Part shown: piece by piece, positions 1-5,406 of the stretch
Layout: each line of letters opens with the position of its first letter
Position numbering within the stretch: position 1 is the first letter of the stretch
NCBI GenBank assembly: GCA_012511525.1
Contig: JAAZFW010000257.1
Span: 1 to 5,497, forward strand
Direction: 5' to 3'
DNA from: Clostridiaceae bacterium
Lineage (GTDB): Bacteria > Bacillota > Clostridia > Saccharofermentanales > UBA5734
Length of the DNA: 5,497 nt
The notes under the pieces: generated by a model
What the model saw: the letters and a program-made list of their open reading frames with translations, nothing else
The model's database searches: none
Told to the model about the DNA's origin: nothing
Translations under genes and position numbers: made by a program

Positions 1-661
1 CCGCAACGGCCAGCTGCAGGAATGGCTGACCGATTTTACCGAATGTCCGGACGAGGTGACACATCGTCATCTTTCCCACTTGTATGCCCTCTACCCTGAC
101 GACGACCTGACATGTGATTCGCCACCCGCACTTCTCCAGGCCGCGCGCAGCGCGATTCGCCGCAGAGGCCGGTCATCGCTGGGCTGGTCAGCGGCCTGGC
201 AGGTCAATCTGCTGGCACGGCTGGGCGAGGGCGACAGCGCCTGGCAGCTCCTGGAACAGGCCATCGCTGCAGTCAGTCTCCACCCGTCATGCCAGGACAG
301 TGCCGTGACCCCGTCGTTTGAGGGCAACCAGGCGATCCAGGGCCTTGCGGCAGGCGTCGCTGAAATGCTTGTGCAAAGCCACGGCGGTGTCATCCGGCTG
401 CTGCCGGCCCTGCCGGCCGCGTGGCGGTCCGGCTCCGTCACAGGTTTGCAGGCCCGGGGCAAGGTCATGGTTGACCTCGACTGGTCCGACGCAACGTTGT
501 CTCATGCGCGTCTTCTGGCCAGCCAGGACGGAGCGATTCAGCTGCAGACCAACCGGCCAGTCACGATCACTTGCGCTGGTCAGATTCTGGACCTGGCCCC
601 GACGGGGCAGTACCGGTACCTTCTGACGGTTCAGGCCGGCCAGGTCATTGAGCTTGCCTGA
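1..661 (+). CDS. GH95-family alpha-L-fucosidase-type glycoside hydrolase, C-terminal part (5' end outside window)
   Basis: The reading frame is open from position 2 and ends at TGA 659-661; the start lies upstream, so about 219 residues are visible. Family GH95 enzymes are inverting glycosidases acting on alpha-1,2-L-fucosides and some on alpha-L-galactosides. Recognisable GH95 signatures in order: GQLQEW (8-25), HRHLSHLY (62-85), the GWSAAW helix of the (alpha/alpha)6 barrel (182-199), AEMLVQSH (359-382) and LLPALP (398-415), then a C-terminal beta-domain to the stop. The loop before AEMLVQSH reads SFEGNQAIQG, where the usual family sequence is FQIDGNFG, so the Asp thought to act as general base appears replaced by Glu in a rearranged loop. 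The catalytic acid and the Asn pair lie upstream of the window and cannot be checked. The substrate may be a fucoside or a related sugar. Family call is firm; activity is uncertain. No terminator is evident after the stop. Confidence 0.9.
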   Translation, partial: RNGQLQEWLTDFTECPDEVTHRHLSHLYALYPDDDLTCDSPPALLQAARSAIRRRGRSSLGWSAAWQVNLLARLGEGDSAWQLLEQAIAAVSLHPSCQDSAVTPSFEGNQAIQGLAAGVAEMLVQSHGGVIRLLPALPAAWRSGSVTGLQARGKVMVDLDWSDATLSHARLLASQDGAIQLQTNRPVTITCAGQILDLAPTGQYRYLLTVQAGQVIELA

Positions 662-684
662 ACGGCGCGATCTGCCCGGACTGA

Positions 685-713
685 TTGAAATCAGCCTGGC
701 AAATGGCTATAGT
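685..713 (+). promoter_or_regulatory. Sigma70-type promoter for the 776-3829 gene group
   Basis: TTGAAA at 685-690 is separated by exactly 17 bp from TATAGT at 708-713. Each hexamer differs from consensus at one or two positions. Transcription would start near 720, giving a leader of about 56 nt before the ATG at 776. A perfect inverted repeat, CTGATT-GA-AATCAG (681-694), covers the -35 element and could be an operator; its 2-nt centre is too tight for a good RNA hairpin. This is a pattern match only, but it lies in the gap where a new transcription unit is expected. Confidence 0.55.
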
Positions 714-775
714 GTGAAAAGAAAAGAGCCGCACGGTTCGATGGGTATCGGCCGGTGCCGAAAGGTGGAACGCCC

Positions 776-1273
776 ATGGCTTATACGCCCGTTGCTTACC
801 CGGATGACAAACCTGCCTTCTACCAGGTGCTGCGCGAACAGCTCGCTTTGCACCTGGCTGACGCGCCGACTGCGGTTACCGCCCTGGCCAACGCGTCCGC
901 GGTCCTATCTGACGCCCTCGGCGACTGCAACTGGATCGGGTTTTACCTGGTCCGGGGCGACCGGCTCGTGCTCGGTCCCTTCCAGGGAAAACCGGCCGTG
1001 ATGGAGATCCCATACGCCCGCGGTGTTTGCGGCGCGGCCTGGCAGCAGAAAGCCACCCAAGTCGTCCGCGATGTGCATGCTTTTGCCGGCCATATCGCCT
1101 GCGACTGCGCCTCCGCGTCCGAACTGGCCGTACCTCTGTTCGCTGCCGACGGCCGTGCGCTGGGCATTCTGGATTGCGACAGCCCCCTGCCGGCCCGCTT
1201 TGACGAGAAAGACGCGGCCGAAATGGACGCCATCGCCGCCGATCTGGCGTCCCGCATCGCCAATCTTGCCTGA
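776..1273 (+). CDS. msrC: Free methionine-(R)-sulfoxide reductase (fRMsr), GAF-domain protein
   Basis: This cytosolic enzyme reduces free L-methionine-(R)-sulfoxide to methionine using cysteine thiols recycled by a thioredoxin-type partner. The 165-aa product matches the family's usual length and is a single GAF domain. Signature segments are NWIGFYL (residues 52-58), LGPFQGKPA (66-74), RGVCG (82-86), DVHAFAGHIACD (99-110), the SELAVPL strand (115-121) and LDCDSP (132-137). C85 and C109 match Cys94 and Cys118 of the E. coli enzyme. The position matching Cys84 is V75, with the 10- and 24-residue spacing exactly kept. Two non-standard cysteines, C111 and C134, are present. ATG 776 is preferred over the in-frame GTG at 755 because AAAGGTGG sits 7-8 nt upstream and the protein then has the standard N-terminus. 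It begins a likely operon with the CPBP gene 31 nt downstream. The symbol follows E. coli usage (msrC/yebR). The family is clear; the redox mechanism is probably modified. Confidence 0.9.
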   Translation: MAYTPVAYPDDKPAFYQVLREQLALHLADAPTAVTALANASAVLSDALGDCNWIGFYLVRGDRLVLGPFQGKPAVMEIPYARGVCGAAWQQKATQVVRDVHAFAGHIACDCASASELAVPLFAADGRALGILDCDSPLPARFDEKDAAEMDAIAADLASRIANLA

Positions 1274-1304
1274 AACCGCCTGCCTGGCAAACGAAAGGAC
1301 AGCT

Positions 1305-1994
1305 ATGGAACCGACACAGAAAAAGACTGCCTGGATCCTCGCATCCAGCCTGGCCGCCGTCGCCTTGTATTACCTGGCCGCCAAGGGCTGGTGCCTGAAC
1401 TACAACGCCAAATCCACCGTCAAGCTGGTGCTGTTTCTGGGCTTGCCCATCATCTACACGCTGGCGGTCCGCCGCAGTTCCTGGCATGAGCTGTTGGCGC
1501 GTGTTTTGCCGACCCGCCGCCAGCTGCCGCGCCTCGGGCTGACATGTGTCCTCGGGGTCGCCCTCATTGTTGTGGTTAACCTGCTGGCCGAACCGCTCTG
1601 CCGCCTGTTCGGTGTCGCATCGGTCATCGCTGAAATCCAGGACAGGACCCGCATGACGCGGGAACGCCTCTGGCCGACACTCGTCTACATTCCCCTGGTC
1701 AACGCCATGGCCGAGGAGTTCTTTTTCCGCGGCTATACCGGTCTTGACCTGATCGATGCCGGAAAACCCCGGCTCGCCCTCGTCTACCAGGCGGGACTGT
1801 TTGCGCTCTACCACCTGGCTATTTTCCAAAGCTGGTTTAGTCCGGCCATCCTGGCGCTGAGCCTGGGCGGCCTTTTCATCAGCGGCTTGTTTCTCGGCCT
1901 TTTGGTGCGCCGCAGCCAAAACATCGCGTCTGCCTGGCTGCTGCACGGTTTGGTTAACGTGGCGATCATCTCGATCAGCCTGAAGTTTTTCTAA
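1305..1994 (+). CDS. CPBP-family intramembrane metalloprotease (CAAX protease / bacteriocin-processing, Abi domain)
   Basis: The 229-aa integral membrane protein has about seven hydrophobic segments, near residues 10-26, 39-55, 78-95, 123-135, 157-175, 180-201 and 207-226. The CPBP motifs are complete: EEFFFRG with E137, E138 and R142; FALYH with F166 and H170; and HGLVN with H214 and N218. These residues form the catalytic site of this Rce1-like protease family in the membrane. Bacterial members process or degrade membrane proteins and peptides, some acting in bacteriocin maturation or self-immunity; the substrate here is unknown. ATG 1305 follows AAAGGA at 1294-1299. The gene lies 31 nt after the reductase and 94 nt before a small membrane-protein gene, all on the same strand. 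No bacteriocin precursor or transporter is visible in the window, so a bacteriocin role has no local support. Family assignment is firm; the role is unassigned. Confidence 0.88.
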   Translation: MEPTQKKTAWILASSLAAVALYYLAAKGWCLNYNAKSTVKLVLFLGLPIIYTLAVRRSSWHELLARVLPTRRQLPRLGLTCVLGVALIVVVNLLAEPLCRLFGVASVIAEIQDRTRMTRERLWPTLVYIPLVNAMAEEFFFRGYTGLDLIDAGKPRLALVYQAGLFALYHLAIFQSWFSPAILALSLGGLFISGLFLGLLVRRSQNIASAWLLHGLVNVAIISISLKFF

Positions 1995-2014
1995 GATCCG
2001 CCCCGTTCGGTCGC

Positions 2015-2043
2015 TTGACACAGCAGCCGAAGTGGACGATGAT
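2015..2043 (+). promoter_or_regulatory. Possible internal promoter before the small membrane-protein gene
   Basis: A perfect -35 hexamer TTGACA (2015-2020) is followed after 17 bp by GATGAT (2038-2043), a weak -10 matching four of six consensus bases. It sits in the 94-nt gap between the CPBP and small membrane-protein genes, the largest gap inside the group. A GCCGCG-TCA-CGCGGC hairpin (2057-2071) follows, just upstream of the ribosome binding site at 2078-2084. The weak -10 keeps confidence low. Confidence 0.25.
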
Positions 2044-2088
2044 GGAAGAGACATCCGCCGCGTCACGCGGCCGGGCCGAGAGGGCTTC

Positions 2089-2343
2089 ATGACACAAAGA
2101 ACCCGAAACCTGCTGACTTTGCCGGCCATCGCCATCTACATCGTTTTGGTGCTGGCTTTTTCGCACGTCCCCGACATCCGGGCTGTCGCCCTGCTTGCCT
2201 GCGGCACCTACATGCTGCTCCTGTCCGCCTTTTACTTGTGGCGCAGCCGCCCCGTCCGCCAGAACACCTTGATCGGTGAGCTGATCGCCGATCTGGTCAT
2301 CGTCGGCGCGATGGTCTTCGTTTGGCTGCGCACCGCGGCCTGA
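2089..2343 (+). CDS. Small three-helix membrane protein of unknown function
   Basis: I do not recognise a family. From ATG 2089 the product is 84 aa. It has a short basic N-terminus (QRTRN), three hydrophobic segments near residues 9-27, 32-50 and 61-80, and a basic stretch between helices two and three (RSRPVRQ, 52-58). The Lys/Arg distribution suggests that this loop and probably the C-terminal end lie on different membrane sides, with the second loop cytosolic. ATG 2089 is chosen because GAGAGGG (2078-2084) sits just upstream. An in-frame GTG at 2032 would add 19 charged residues but has no clear Shine-Dalgarno sequence. The gene lies between a CPBP membrane protease and a serine hydrolase, 28 nt from the latter, so it is probably co-transcribed with it. 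No catalytic motif is visible. It could be an accessory or partner membrane protein, but that is only positional inference. That it is a real gene is supported by its RBS, hydrophobic pattern and tight spacing. Confidence 0.7.
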   Translation: MTQRTRNLLTLPAIAIYIVLVLAFSHVPDIRAVALLACGTYMLLLSAFYLWRSRPVRQNTLIGELIADLVIVGAMVFVWLRTAA

Positions 2344-2357
2344 CGGCTGCACCAACT

Positions 2358-2363
2358 GGAGGT
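2358..2363 (+). promoter_or_regulatory. Strong Shine-Dalgarno for the serine hydrolase
   Basis: GGAGGT lies 8 nt before ATG 2372, within the 28-nt gap after the small membrane-protein gene. It fixes the start of the serine hydrolase and indicates translation as part of a polycistronic message. Confidence 0.7.
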
Positions 2364-2371
2364 TATAAGCC

Positions 2372-3829
2372 ATGTTCCAGATTGCATCATCCCCCGAAAG
2401 CGTCGGAATCCCGTCAGAGGCCGTCCTGCGGTTTCTCGAGCGCATCGACCGCAACCGCATCTGTTTGCATGGGTTCCTGCTGGTCCGCCACGGCCAGGTC
2501 GCATCCGAAGGCTATTGGGCGCCTTTCACACCCGATCGCCTGCATCGGATGTACTCTATCAGCAAGAGTTTCGTCTCGCTGGCGATCGGCTCGCTGATCG
2601 GCGAAGGCCGCCTGCGCCTGGATGACTGCGTCGCGTCGTTCTTCCCGGACAAGGTTCCGCAGGACCTGCATCCCTGGCTGGCCCAGGCAACGGTCCGCGA
2701 CCTGCTCATGATGGCGACCCCGCATTCGGAAAACGCCTACACGCGTCATGACAAGGACTGGGCCTGGTGCTTCTTCAACAAGCAGCCGTCCCATCCGGCC
2801 GGAACCGTCTTCGCCTACGACACCGCTGCGACCGTCGTCCTGAACACGATCGTCGAGCGCATCAGCGGCATGCCGTTTCTCGAATACCTGCGCCCGCGCC
2901 TGCTTGATCCGATCGGGTTCAGCCCCGACGCCTGGTGTGTCCAGACACCTGAAGGAACCTCCTGGGGCGGTTCCGGCGTGCAGTGCACCTTGCGCGACCT
3001 GGCCAAGACGGCGCTGGTCTGTTTGAACGGCGGACGCTGGGGCGACCGGCAGCTGCTGCCCGAGGACTATGTCCGCGAGGCAACCGGCTGCCAGATCGAC
3101 AACAGCATCGGCGGCAATGACGGTTACGGATACCAGATCTGGCGGGAAAAGGAAAACGGCTTCTCTTTCCGGGGCATGGGCAGCCAGCTGGCGCTCTGTT
3201 TCCCTGAGCAGGACTTTGTTTTCACCTGCATCGCCGACACCCAGGGAGCCGGGTCCACCGGCCAGGGCATCTACGACGCGATGCGCCAGGAGCTGCTGGC
3301 AAACCTGTCCGCGAAAGCGCTTCCGGAAGCGCCTGAAGACCTGGCGCGGCTCGAGCAGAAGGTCGCCTCGCTTGAAGTCCTGCCCCAGCCCGGTGACAGC
3401 CGGTCTGAATGGACTGATCGCATCGATGGGCGCTGGTACGTCCTGGAAGGCAACCCGATGGGCATCACCCGCACCCGGCTAAGCTTCAGCGCCGATTCCG
3501 TGCTCTGGTCGTACAGCAACGCGCAGGGCGACAAGACACTGCGCCTAGGTCTGGGCCGCTGCCTGGCAGGCGTTTTCCCCCAGACCGGCTATTTCGGCAG
3601 GAGAATCGGCGTGCCGATCGACCGCGGCTACAACTGCCTGGCTTCGGCAGCCTGGGTCGAGCCGCACAAGCTGAACCTGCTGGTGTACATCACCGACGAC
3701 TACTTCGGCACGCTAAAGGTCTCGATGGCCTTTAAAGGCGAAGAAATCGCACTGTACATGACCAAGGTCGCCGAGTGGTTTCTGGACGAATACCAGGGCT
3801 TCGCAGGCGGACGGCAGCAGCCCGGATAA
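2372..3829 (+). CDS. Serine hydrolase, class C beta-lactamase-like (MEROPS S12-type), with C-terminal beta-rich domain
   Basis: The 485-aa protein has no signal peptide or membrane helix, so it is likely cytoplasmic. The beta-lactamase/penicillin-binding-type fold covers about residues 10-312. The catalytic SxxK motif is S62-I-S-K65, followed by the usual helix and a DLL segment (110-112). The second motif, usually YxN, is Y149-D-T151. The KTG/HxG strand is replaced by RGMGSQ (267-272). Other landmarks are a SWGGSG loop and LLPEDYV. Residues about 347-475 form a separate beta-rich region starting near RIDGRWY, reminiscent of the lipocalin-like domains that follow some S12 hydrolases. Members of this fold include esterases, D-amino-acid peptidases and amidases. 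The cytoplasmic location makes a penicillin-degrading or cell-wall role unlikely, and the substrate is unknown. It is the last gene of the unit starting at 776, and a hairpin overlaps its stop codon. Fold assignment is firm; activity is not predictable. Confidence 0.88.
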   Translation: MFQIASSPESVGIPSEAVLRFLERIDRNRICLHGFLLVRHGQVASEGYWAPFTPDRLHRMYSISKSFVSLAIGSLIGEGRLRLDDCVASFFPDKVPQDLHPWLAQATVRDLLMMATPHSENAYTRHDKDWAWCFFNKQPSHPAGTVFAYDTAATVVLNTIVERISGMPFLEYLRPRLLDPIGFSPDAWCVQTPEGTSWGGSGVQCTLRDLAKTALVCLNGGRWGDRQLLPEDYVREATGCQIDNSIGGNDGYGYQIWREKENGFSFRGMGSQLALCFPEQDFVFTCIADTQGAGSTGQGIYDAMRQELLANLSAKALPEAPEDLARLEQKVASLEVLPQPGDSRSEWTDRIDGRWYVLEGNPMGITRTRLSFSADSVLWSYSNAQGDKTLRLGLGRCLAGVFPQTGYFGRRIGVPIDRGYNCLASAAWVEPHKLNLLVYITDDYFGTLKVSMAFKGEEIALYMTKVAEWFLDEYQGFAGGRQQPG

Positions 3830-3840
3830 GCCTGGCTGCT
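3816..3840 (+). terminator. Hairpin over the serine hydrolase stop codon; possible terminator
   Basis: AGCAGCCCGG (3816-3825) pairs with CCTGGCTGCT (3831-3840) over ten positions with one C/T mismatch. The 5-nt ATAAG loop contains most of the TAA stop. No T-tract follows, so it is not a classical intrinsic terminator. It may stabilise the mRNA 3' end or act with another factor. Confidence 0.4.
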
Positions 3841-3902
3841 CTCCCGTCACGGCGGAGTACCTACATTACAAATATTAATATTGTTTAATTTTCGCTATTG
3901 AA

Positions 3903-3936
3903 CCGATCGTATTCCGACACGATCGGATCTTATTAT
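3903..3936 (+). terminator. Hairpin with T-rich tail; possible terminator or operator
   Basis: CCGATCGT (3903-3910) and ACGATCGG (3919-3926) form a perfect 8-bp stem with an 8-nt loop. The T-rich sequence TCTTATTAT (3928-3936) follows, with GGA at the junction. It could terminate transcripts from the serine hydrolase unit about 75 nt after its stop. The tail is interrupted by A residues and the loop is large, so a protein-binding inverted repeat is an equal alternative. Confidence 0.35.
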
Positions 3937-3967
3937 GCCTCATAGCGCGGTTTAGCGGCACGTTTCC

Positions 3968-3994
3968 TTGTACGATCGTAAAGCACAAGATAAT
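3968..3994 (+). promoter_or_regulatory. Possible distal promoter for ackA with embedded palindrome
   Basis: GATAAT (3989-3994) matches the -10 consensus at five of six bases. The nearest -35-like hexamer is TTGTAC (3968-3973), giving a short 15-bp spacer. The perfect palindrome TACGATCGTA (3971-3980) overlaps the -35 and spacer, where a bound repressor would block RNA polymerase. The short spacer lowers confidence. Confidence 0.3.
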
Positions 3995-4038
3995 TTTATC
4001 AGATGAATTCTATCGAACGAGCGCCGACCACCCCCCTG

Positions 4039-4065
4039 TTGCCGCAAGCCCCGGCATGGTACAAT
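4039..4065 (+). promoter_or_regulatory. Possible proximal extended -10 promoter for ackA
   Basis: TACAAT (4060-4065) is preceded directly by TGG (4057-4059), fitting the extended -10 form TGnTATAAT. A weak -35, TTGCCG (4039-4044), lies 15 bp upstream, but extended -10 promoters tolerate poor -35 elements. Transcription would start near 4072, giving a leader of about 54 nt. Confidence 0.4.
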
Positions 4066-4114
4066 AAACGGGAATCTTTTTCTGCCCGCGCCATTTTCCG
4101 GCCGGGCCCTGGTC

Positions 4115-4121
4115 GGGAGGT
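4115..4121 (+). promoter_or_regulatory. Shine-Dalgarno that decides the ackA start
   Basis: GGGAGGT ends 4 nt before ATG 4126. It favours this start over the in-frame ATG at 4003, which would add 41 residues not typical of acetate kinases. Confidence 0.75.
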
Positions 4122-4125
4122 TACC

Positions 4126-5397
4126 ATGACAAAGCACCTGCTGGTTTTGAACTGCGGCAGTTCGTCGGTGAAATTCAACTTTTTTGCCCTGGATGCTAAG
4201 CTGCATCTCAATGCCGTGCTGCAGGGGATCGCCGAAGAGATTGGCAATCCGGCCAAAAGCCGGCTGAAATACGAACAGCAAGGCGCCCGGCAGGTTGTGT
4301 CGGTGCCGCTGCCCTTGCACCGCGACGCGCTGGTCGAGGTCTTCGACGTCCTGGAAAAGATCGGCATCGACCGAGACTCGATCGTCGCCGTCGGCCACCG
4401 CGTCGTCCACGGCGGCGACCGTTACAGCAGCAGTGTCCGGGTCGACGGCCAGGTCCTGGCGGCTATCCGCGAGCTGATCCCGATCGCGCCGCTGCACAAC
4501 CCGCCCAATTTGACCGGACTTGAGGAAAGCATGCGGCTGCTTCCGGATGTTCCTCAAGTTGCGGTTTTTGACACCGCTTTTCACGAAACCATGCCGTCGT
4601 ACGCCTACCGCTACGCCATTCCGGCTCATTGGTACCAGGATTTCGGCGTGCGCAAATACGGTTTCCACGGCACGTCGCACATGTATGTCGCCCGGCGCGC
4701 CGCGCGCATGCTGAGCATCCCGTTTTCCCGTTTCAACGGCATTACCGCCCACCTGGGCAACGGCTGCAGCCTGACCAAGATCGCATCAGGCCGCTCGGTC
4801 GACACCAGCATGGGGTTCACACCGCTCGAAGGTGTGATCATGGGCACGCGCTCAGGCGATATCGATCCGGCCCTGATCGGGCACGTCGCCGGCAAGCTCG
4901 TCAGTGAAAAAAAGCTCAGCCGCGCCGAAGCCTTCGACAAAGTCCTTCATGACCTGAACAAGGAAAGCGGCCTTAAGGCCATCGCCCACACCAACATGAT
5001 GCAGGAGATCCGCACCAAGGCGCTGGACGGCGATCCGGACGCCGCCGCGGTCATCGACATGTACGCCTACCGGGTGGCCAAGTACATCGGCCAGTACTGG
5101 GCGACGCTGCCCTGGACCGACGCCCTGGTCTTCACGGCAGGCCTGGGCGAGAACGAAGCCTATGTCCGCCAGAAAATCCTGTCTTTTCTCGAAGCCATGA
5201 ATATCCGGCTGGACGCGGAGAAAAACCTCCTGCGCAAGCAGGAGGTCATCATCGGCACCAGCCTTATCAAGCCGGATCATCCGCTTTCGGTCATGGTCAT
5301 CCCGACCGACGAGGAGATCGTGATCGGCTACGACGCCCTGTACCTGGGCTATCTGAACCAGCCGGTCCCGGACGTCTACCCGTTTGAAGACGTGTGA
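4126..5397 (+). CDS. ackA: Acetate kinase
   Basis: This cytoplasmic enzyme of the ASKHA fold catalyses acetyl phosphate + ADP to acetate + ATP, the ATP-yielding last step of the Pta-AckA pathway. Motifs run the full length: LNCGSSSVKF (residues 8-17), GHRVVHGG, PLHNPPN, FDTAFH, YGFHGTSH, HLGNGCSL, SVDTSMGFTPLEG, MGTRSGDIDP, TAGLGEN and VIPTDEE. Residues corresponding to the Methanosarcina thermophila active site are present: N9, R92, H124, D149, H181, R242 and the E396/E397 pair. The 423-aa length is slightly above the usual 400 or so. The difference comes from a few extra residues between R242 and E396 and a C-terminal tail after IVIGYD that ends in PFEDV. No phosphotransacetylase gene is visible beside it, so pta must be elsewhere or beyond the window. 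The gene is separated from the upstream unit by 296 bp with its own promoter candidates. The downstream gene, if real, is convergent. Confidence 0.97.
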   Translation: MTKHLLVLNCGSSSVKFNFFALDAKLHLNAVLQGIAEEIGNPAKSRLKYEQQGARQVVSVPLPLHRDALVEVFDVLEKIGIDRDSIVAVGHRVVHGGDRYSSSVRVDGQVLAAIRELIPIAPLHNPPNLTGLEESMRLLPDVPQVAVFDTAFHETMPSYAYRYAIPAHWYQDFGVRKYGFHGTSHMYVARRAARMLSIPFSRFNGITAHLGNGCSLTKIASGRSVDTSMGFTPLEGVIMGTRSGDIDPALIGHVAGKLVSEKKLSRAEAFDKVLHDLNKESGLKAIAHTNMMQEIRTKALDGDPDAAAVIDMYAYRVAKYIGQYWATLPWTDALVFTAGLGENEAYVRQKILSFLEAMNIRLDAEKNLLRKQEVIIGTSLIKPDHPLSVMVIPTDEEIVIGYDALYLGYLNQPVPDVYPFEDV

Positions 5398-5406
5398 GTC
5401 GCCCGC

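Larger units (their letters stand above)
3830..4125. other. Non-coding, palindrome-rich AT-rich intergenic region before ackA
   Basis: No supported gene lies in these 296 bp. The stretch 3861-3940 is about 34% GC by hand count, against roughly 60% for the flanking genes. It holds an AATATTAATATT palindrome (3871-3882), the inverted repeat at 3903-3926, the 10-bp palindrome TACGATCGTA (3971-3980) and GATAA-TT-TTATC (3989-4000). The ackA promoter candidates and Shine-Dalgarno are at the right end. This suggests a regulatory boundary between two transcription units. Confidence 0.7.

Noticed and set aside
755..775. GTG start seven codons upstream for the reductase
   Set aside because: The AAAGGTGG ribosome binding site falls inside this extension and serves ATG 776, which gives the standard 165-aa length.
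714..775. Riboswitch or leader RNA before the reductase (methionine-related control was considered)
   Set aside because: Only a 4-bp CGGC/GCCG stem (749-760) is visible, the leader is about 56 nt, and no SAM-riboswitch core elements can be found.
1305..1994. Bacteriocin-immunity role for the CPBP protein
   Set aside because: No precursor peptide, double-glycine leader, ABC transporter or regulator is visible nearby; CPBP proteins have many other roles.
876..2135. Long minus-strand open frame (about 419 codons) across the reductase and CPBP genes
   Set aside because: It lies opposite two well-supported genes, is Gln/Arg/Gly-rich with no recognisable domain, and crosses their intergenic gap. 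This is typical of a shadow frame in GC-rich DNA.
3935..3955. Small ORF starting at ATG 3935 in the intergenic region
   Set aside because: It stops after six codons and has no Shine-Dalgarno.
4003..4125. In-frame upstream ATG adding 41 residues to acetate kinase, nearly leaderless from the GATAAT element
   Set aside because: Acetate kinases start just before the LNCGSSS motif, ATG 4126 has a strong Shine-Dalgarno, and the extension is Arg/Pro-rich with no similarity I recognise.
3952..4752. Minus-strand open frame (about 266 codons) opposite ackA
   Set aside because: It is antisense to a clear acetate kinase, has low-complexity Val/Asp/Arg composition and no convincing RBS or family motif.
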